NCBI GenBank assembly: GCA_014523495.1
Contig: JAATVM010000073.1
Span: 1-8,871, forward strand
Length of the DNA: 8,871 nt
Direction: 5' to 3'
DNA from: Nitrososphaerales archaeon TH1920
Lineage (GTDB): Archaea; Thermoproteota; Nitrososphaeria; Nitrososphaerales; Nitrososphaeraceae
Numbering within the stretch: the stretch's first letter is position 1; every line of letters begins with the position of its first letter. A model generated the notes under the pieces. That model saw nothing but the letters and a program-made list of their open reading frames with translations, was not told where the DNA came from and ran no database searches. Of this stretch, positions 6,614 through 8,871 are shown one piece after another. A program made the position numbers and the translations under genes.

Positions 6614-7705
6614 TTATTCATCTTGGCCGCCATCTTCAGGATTATCGTTCTCGTCTTTTGACTCAGTAGCGTTAAGCATACTGGTAACGTTAGCTTTATT
6701 GAGGAGCTCCTTTAGAGGCTGTGCGGTTGTTGCATTAGTCGCATTTGTAATTGCTTCTTCTCCTCCTTCTTGAGCTTGTTCTTCTTCGCCTTCAGCTTGT
6801 TTTTGTTCTTCTTTTGTCTGAGCTGGTTGTTCTTCACTAGTAGCATTTGTCACATTAGTCTCTTCTTGTCCTGCTTGAGCTTGTTCTTCTCCATCTGCAG
6901 CTCCTTCTTGTTCACCTTGTCCCGCTTGAGCTTGTTCTTCTCCTCCAGTAGCATTTGTCAAGTTAGTTTCGACTATACCAAAAGGCTCTTCTTGTTCTGT
7001 AGCAGTAGTAACATTAGTTTCTAATCCTGTAGCATTTGTAACATTACTTGCTTCTTCTTGTTCTTCAGGTGGTGCCTCTGTAGCGGTTGCATTTGTAACA
7101 TTGGATATGGAAATAGGTTCCCCTTCCTCTACAGCTTCTTCAGTAGTCTGATTTGTTGTAGACTCTGAGAAATTCTTAATTTCATCAAGTTCTTCAGGGG
7201 AAGAAATGTCTAGAATAGTATCATTACCTTGACCCTCACCAGATTTTATTTTATCCAGTATTGCAGGTGGAAGCAAACCTTCGCCAGTGCTATTTTTCAA
7301 ATCATCATCAACATGTTCTATTATTTTTGTTGAGTTTGCAGGCAGTACTTCCAATATCTCAGTTCTATTTGTAATTGACAGTGGTTCACTGTCAGGGTCT
7401 TTCACTGGCATTTCGTCAGGCAACTCGTCGCCTTTAATTGCATCAGCCGGTACGGGTGGTGCTTTCCTTTCACCTTCCGGTGGTGGCACGAATGTGGCAG
7501 TTCGGTTTTCAAATTTTGGTATTTCTACATCTGTGGCATTTTCTTGGTTTTCTTCTGTTACATTCACTTGCGTATCTTCAGGTGTTTCACCTTCTGTTTG
7601 GGCGAAAATTTTTTGATATTGATTTGCCGGAACAGTCATTAAAAATGAAGCTAATAATAATACACTAACAAAACCATACATCACTAAATTCTTTTCTCGA
7701 TTCAT
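6614..7705 (-). CDS. Secreted acidic low-complexity protein with 22 N-glycosylation sequons; function unknown
   Basis: I do not recognise a family. From the ATG at 7705 the 363 residues begin with a Sec-type signal peptide (basic NREK, hydrophobic 9-26, likely cleavage after IFA35), and the rest is hydrophilic and strongly acidic with almost no hydrophobic core. It has 22 Asn-X-Ser/Thr sites, at 48, 56, 67, 113, 124, 138, 161, 178, 185, 202, 205, 221, 224, 231, 248, 251, 284, 287, 321, 324, 339 and 345. Five of these pairs are adjacent doublets such as NVTNAT. Residues 255-280 contain GEEQAQAGQ twice, with a decayed third copy near 306. There is no C-terminal membrane span, so it is probably released or held non-covalently at the surface. 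The frame continues upstream to 7834, but that would put 43 extra residues before the signal peptide and read through the promoter, so I reject it. A mucin-like or matrix glycoprotein role is inference only. Confidence 0.8.
   Translation of the reverse strand: MNREKNLVMYGFVSVLLLASFLMTVPANQYQKIFAQTEGETPEDTQVNVTEENQENATDVEIPKFENRTATFVPPPEGERKAPPVPADAIKGDELPDEMPVKDPDSEPLSITNRTEILEVLPANSTKIIEHVDDDLKNSTGEGLLPPAILDKIKSGEGQGNDTILDISSPEELDEIKNFSESTTNQTTEEAVEEGEPISISNVTNATATEAPPEEQEEASNVTNATGLETNVTTATEQEEPFGIVETNLTNATGGEEQAQAGQGEQEGAADGEEQAQAGQEETNVTNATSEEQPAQTKEEQKQAEGEEEQAQEGGEEAITNATNATTAQPLKELLNKANVTSMLNATESKDENDNPEDGGQDE
6728..7105 (-). repeat. Imperfect coding repeats: paired sequon (N-x-T-N-A-T) and Glu/Gln/Ala-rich units
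   Basis: Codons 201-326 of the sequon-rich protein contain five copies of a six-residue N-x-T-N-A-T doublet (residues 202, 221, 248, 284, 321). Between them are E/Q/A/G-rich spacers, including an exact nine-residue duplicate (255-263 and 272-280). At DNA level the + strand shows recurring GCATTTGT(A/C)A blocks. This suggests growth by slippage or unequal crossover with the sequon kept. Confidence 0.7.
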
Positions 7706-7737
7706 ATTTGACACGACATCAATAAATTGTGCAATAC

Positions 7738-7745
7738 TAATAAAA
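7738..7745 (-). promoter_or_regulatory. Candidate promoter of the sequon-rich gene (TATA-like box)
   Basis: On the - strand TTTTATTA at 7745-7738 is preceded by CCGCAAG, the BRE position. It lies 33-40 bases before the ATG at 7705, so the mRNA leader would be about 10 bases. The same box is present in copy B at a matching place. A second TATA-like string, CTATAAAG (7777-7770), exists only in this copy because the 4-base insertion breaks it in copy B. The shared box is the better candidate. Confidence 0.5.
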
Positions 7746-7760
7746 CTTGCGGATCGACAA

Positions 7761-7768
7761 TACATGTA
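7761..7768. promoter_or_regulatory. Palindrome TACATGTA in the promoter core, possible operator (copy A)
   Basis: A perfect 8-base palindrome lies 15 bases upstream of the TATA-like box and is repeated at 8702-8709 with the same spacing. Placement just upstream of the box suits an activator or repressor site. Function is inferred from position and conservation only. Confidence 0.35.
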
Positions 7769-7848
7769 CTTTATAGTGCGTCTTATCTGTTCAATATCGA
7801 GAATTAACCTGTTTGATAGTATTACTTGTGTCAATTAAATAGAGTAAC

Positions 7849-7856
7849 AAAAAAAA
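7849..7856 (-). terminator. Oligo-T terminator after the RTX-repeat gene
   Basis: A run of eight T on the - strand begins 18 bases after the stop codon at 7874-7876. The equivalent run in the other copy is T7 at 8796-8802. It separates the RTX gene from the promoter of the next gene, so the two are probably transcribed independently. Confidence 0.55.
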
Positions 7857-7873
7857 CTAATATTTCTAGAATA

Positions 7874-8653
7874 CTAGAACTCTTCGCAATTATCATCTTT
7901 ACTATCACCCTCTGAACGGTTATAATCTAATATTTCATCATCACCACTTCCACAGTCAAAATCATCAGCCCCCGGACCTCCTCTAAGGATATCATCTCCT
8001 GAACCTCCCTTCAGGTCATCGTTTCCTGTACCGCCATGTAAATAGTCATCTCCTTTACCAGCTTTGATATCGTCCTTATTTTCTTTTCCCCATAGTCTAT
8101 CATCACCACTTCCTCCTGCTATATCGTCAGCACCTGAACCACCTTTTATTCTATCACGATCTTCTTTTCCAAATAATAAATCATCTCCGTCCTTTCCTGC
8201 TATCCAATCTCTTCCTTCTTCTCCATAAATCTCATCCTCACCATCGTTTCCCTCTATTATGTCATTACCTCTCCCACCTGTTATGTCATCATCACCGCTA
8301 TTACCCTGAATTACATCAGTATTTCTTCCACCGTCTATCTCATCATTACCTTTGTTACCTTCAATAATATCATCACCATCTTCTCCTAAAATATGATCTC
8401 TGCCACTATTTCCATTAATAAAATCATCGTCATCCATGCCGTAAAGGTTATCATTATCTGATTTTCCCCATATTACGTCGTCGCCGTCCAACCCCCAGAT
8501 ATTATCTTTTCCATTAGTGCCAGGTAAAAAATCATCCCCTGAATCTCCTACTATGTCGTCTGCCCATACATTAGCAACAACTGATGATCCTAAAGAACTT
8601 AGCAATGCAGCTATTGCAACAAGCATTATACCTCTATTAATAATCTTATACAT
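7874..8653 (-). CDS. Sec-secreted RTX-like nonapeptide-repeat protein, predicted calcium-binding beta-roll
   Basis: The 259 residues consist of a signal peptide (about 1-31, ending VWA, cleavage before DDIVGD), 23 tandem nonapeptides in unbroken register (38-244), and a 15-residue tail ending KDDNCEEF. Each nonamer fits x-G-x-D-x-(I/L/F)-x-G-x, the RTX/hemolysin-type GGxGxDxUx pattern. Asp at position 4 is present in all 23 and position 6 is always hydrophobic. RTX repeats are known to wind into a parallel beta-roll with Ca2+ between turns, folding once outside the cell where Ca2+ is high. There is no catalytic domain or type I secretion signal, and export would use SecY. Cys234 (repeat 22) and Cys256 could form a disulfide cap. 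An alternative ATG at codon 10 (8626) would still give a signal peptide. Role (adhesion, matrix, surface layer, Ca2+ buffering) is unknown. Confidence 0.88.
   Translation of the reverse strand: MYKIINRGIMLVAIAALLSSLGSSVVANVWADDIVGDSGDDFLPGTNGKDNIWGLDGDDVIWGKSDNDNLYGMDDDDFINGNSGRDHILGEDGDDIIEGNKGNDEIDGGRNTDVIQGNSGDDDITGGRGNDIIEGNDGEDEIYGEEGRDWIAGKDGDDLLFGKEDRDRIKGGSGADDIAGGSGDDRLWGKENKDDIKAGKGDDYLHGGTGNDDLKGGSGDDILRGGPGADDFDCGSGDDEILDYNRSEGDSKDDNCEEF
7922..8542 (-). repeat. 23 tandem 27-base units encoding RTX nonapeptides
   Basis: Codons 38-244 are divisible into exactly 23 nine-codon units with no insertion or deletion. GDD-type and GxD-type units tend to alternate in the first part, hinting at an 18-residue (one beta-roll turn) duplication unit. 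The units have diverged at DNA level, so the array is old rather than a fresh slippage product. Confidence 0.85.
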
Positions 8654-8678
8654 CTCATACCTACAACACCCATAATAC

Positions 8679-8686
8679 TAATAAAA
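8679..8686 (-). promoter_or_regulatory. Candidate promoter of the RTX-repeat gene (TATA-like box)
   Basis: TTTTATTA on the - strand, preceded by CCGCAAG as in the other copy, lies 26-33 bases before the ATG at 8653. With archaeal spacing the transcript would begin at or within a few bases of the start codon, giving a leaderless mRNA. No Shine-Dalgarno is needed or clearly seen. Confidence 0.55.
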
Positions 8687-8701
8687 CTTGCGGATCGACA
8701 A

Positions 8702-8709
8702 TACATGTA
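8702..8709. promoter_or_regulatory. Palindrome TACATGTA in the promoter core, possible operator (copy B)
   Basis: Same palindrome and same distance from the TATA-like box as at 7761-7768. Its retention in both promoters makes it a candidate binding site for a shared regulator. Confidence 0.35.
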
Positions 8710-8795
8710 CTTTAACTATAGTGCGTCTTATCTGTTCAATATCGAGAAATAACTTGTTTGATAATATTATTTTATGTCATTTGTATTAGAGTACC

Positions 8796-8802
8796 AAAAA
8801 AA
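8796..8802 (-). terminator. Oligo-T terminator after the partial gene at the window edge
   Basis: A T7 run on the - strand 18 bases after the stop codon at 8821-8823, matching the T8 run after the RTX gene. Confidence 0.5.
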
Positions 8803-8820
8803 TATGATGAACTCAGATTT

Positions 8821-8871
8821 CTAGAACTCTTCGCAATCATCGTCTTTACTATCGCCCTCCCACGAGAAACA
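8821..8871 (-). CDS. C-terminal end of a second RTX-type secreted protein (5' part outside window)
   Basis: The last 16 codons and TAG stop are visible, translating to CFSWEGDSKDDDCEEF. The final 12 residues match the RTX protein's EGDSKDDNCEEF except for one Asp/Asn change, and the DNA over the last 39 bases is 36/39 identical, with two of three differences silent. A paralogue of the neighbouring RTX-repeat gene is the natural reading. No repeat unit itself is inside the window, so this rests on the tail and on the shared flanking sequence. Confidence 0.75.
   Translation of the reverse strand, partial: CFSWEGDSKDDDCEEF

Larger units (their letters stand above)
7733..7803 (-). repeat. Direct-repeat copy A: promoter core of the sequon-rich gene
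   Basis: These 71 bases are identical to 8674-8748 except for a 4-base insertion (ACTA) in the other copy. Similarity continues more loosely to 7912, making a unit of about 180 bp that also includes the terminator and 3' coding end of the RTX gene. Similarity stops sharply on the side facing the gene, just past the TATA-like box, and the following leader and signal peptide are unrelated to those of the other copy. Confidence 0.92.
8674..8748 (-). repeat. Direct-repeat copy B: promoter core of the RTX-repeat gene
   Basis: The partner of 7733-7803, 941 bases away in the same orientation, with a 4-base insertion after 8714. Looser similarity continues to 8859 through a T7 terminator and into the 3' end of the partial gene at the window edge. 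The two copies flank the RTX gene as direct repeats. Confidence 0.92.

Noticed and set aside
6770..7668. Open frames on the + strand opposite the sequon-rich gene (6770-7024, 7287-7616, 7438-7668)
   Set aside because: They are antisense reads of Glu/Gln/Thr-rich codons giving Ser/Phe/Leu-rich nonsense proteins, with no family resemblance.
7706..7834. N-terminal extension of the sequon-rich gene to 7834 (43 extra codons)
   Set aside because: It would bury the signal peptide inside the protein and translate the promoter core that is repeated before the RTX gene. The ATG at 7705 directly precedes a normal signal peptide.
7865..7885. Inverted repeat around TTCTAGAATACTAGAA at the RTX gene stop codon as a terminator hairpin
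   Set aside because: It is best explained as an 8-base tandem duplication after the stop (absent from the other copy). The stem is short and A+T-rich, and archaeal termination here is better accounted for by the T8 run.
7922..8542. Regular 27-base periodicity as a CRISPR-like array
   Set aside because: The period is coding (nine codons), the units differ in sequence, and there are no unique spacers.
7733..8748. The duplicated segment as an insertion sequence, CRISPR or attachment site
   Set aside because: Only two direct copies 941 bp apart, no terminal inverted repeats, no transposase or integrase, and the content (gene end, T-tract, promoter) explains it as part of a tandem gene unit.
8821..8871. 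The partial gene at the edge as a broken pseudogene remnant
   Set aside because: The frame is open to the window edge, the stop and terminator match those of the intact RTX gene, and most base changes in the tail are silent. It is simply cut by the window.
1..8871. tRNA, rRNA or small structured RNA genes in the gaps
   Set aside because: All gaps are under 170 bp and A+T-rich. No tRNA-like stems or T-loop sequence (GGTTCAAATCC type) were seen.

Overview
The window looks like chromosomal DNA of an ammonia-oxidising archaeon (Nitrososphaeria / Thaumarchaeota, probably Nitrososphaeraceae; a Nitrosocosmicus-like genome is my best guess from the low G+C and the secreted RTX-type protein, not a proven assignment). 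The ribosomal proteins have the archaeal/eukaryotic form (archaeal uL18 start, Cys-rich archaeal uS5, long archaeal uL30). The order secY-adk-cmk-cbf5 is the archaeal extension of the spc operon.

Left part (1-6537, + strand). The window opens inside a 5'-truncated larB, for nickel-pincer cofactor synthesis. A compact information-processing cluster follows: rpl18, rps5, rpl30, rpl15, secY, adk (archaeal type), cmk and cbf5/truB. Several genes overlap or nearly touch (rpl18/rps5 ATGA, rpl15/secY 20 bp, secY/adk). Three short gaps, upstream of rpl18, rpl15 and cmk, each contain a TATA-like box, so the cluster is probably read from several promoters. adk and cmk appear to start at TTG. The DUF106 membrane-protein gene commonly found between adk and cmk in archaea is absent here.

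Right part (6614-8871, - strand, convergent with the cluster). There are three secreted-protein genes in tandem, the outermost represented only by its last 16 codons. The first (6614-7705) encodes an acidic, low-complexity secreted protein with 22 N-glycosylation sequons. The second (7874-8653) encodes a Sec-exported protein made almost wholly of 23 uninterrupted RTX-like nonapeptides, predicted to fold as a calcium-binding beta-roll. The fragment at 8821-8871 ends almost like the RTX protein and is probably a paralogue.

The most notable feature is an approximately 180-bp segment present twice, at 7733-7912 and 8674-8859. Each copy carries the 3' end of an RTX-type gene, an oligo-T terminator, and a promoter region. 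The promoter core is identical over 71 bases apart from one 4-base indel. These copies drive two genes whose proteins are unrelated, which suggests common control of a surface or extracellular-matrix protein set, an expanding tandem array, or both.

No RNA gene, CRISPR array, insertion sequence or defence system was seen. No gap between genes exceeds 170 bp.
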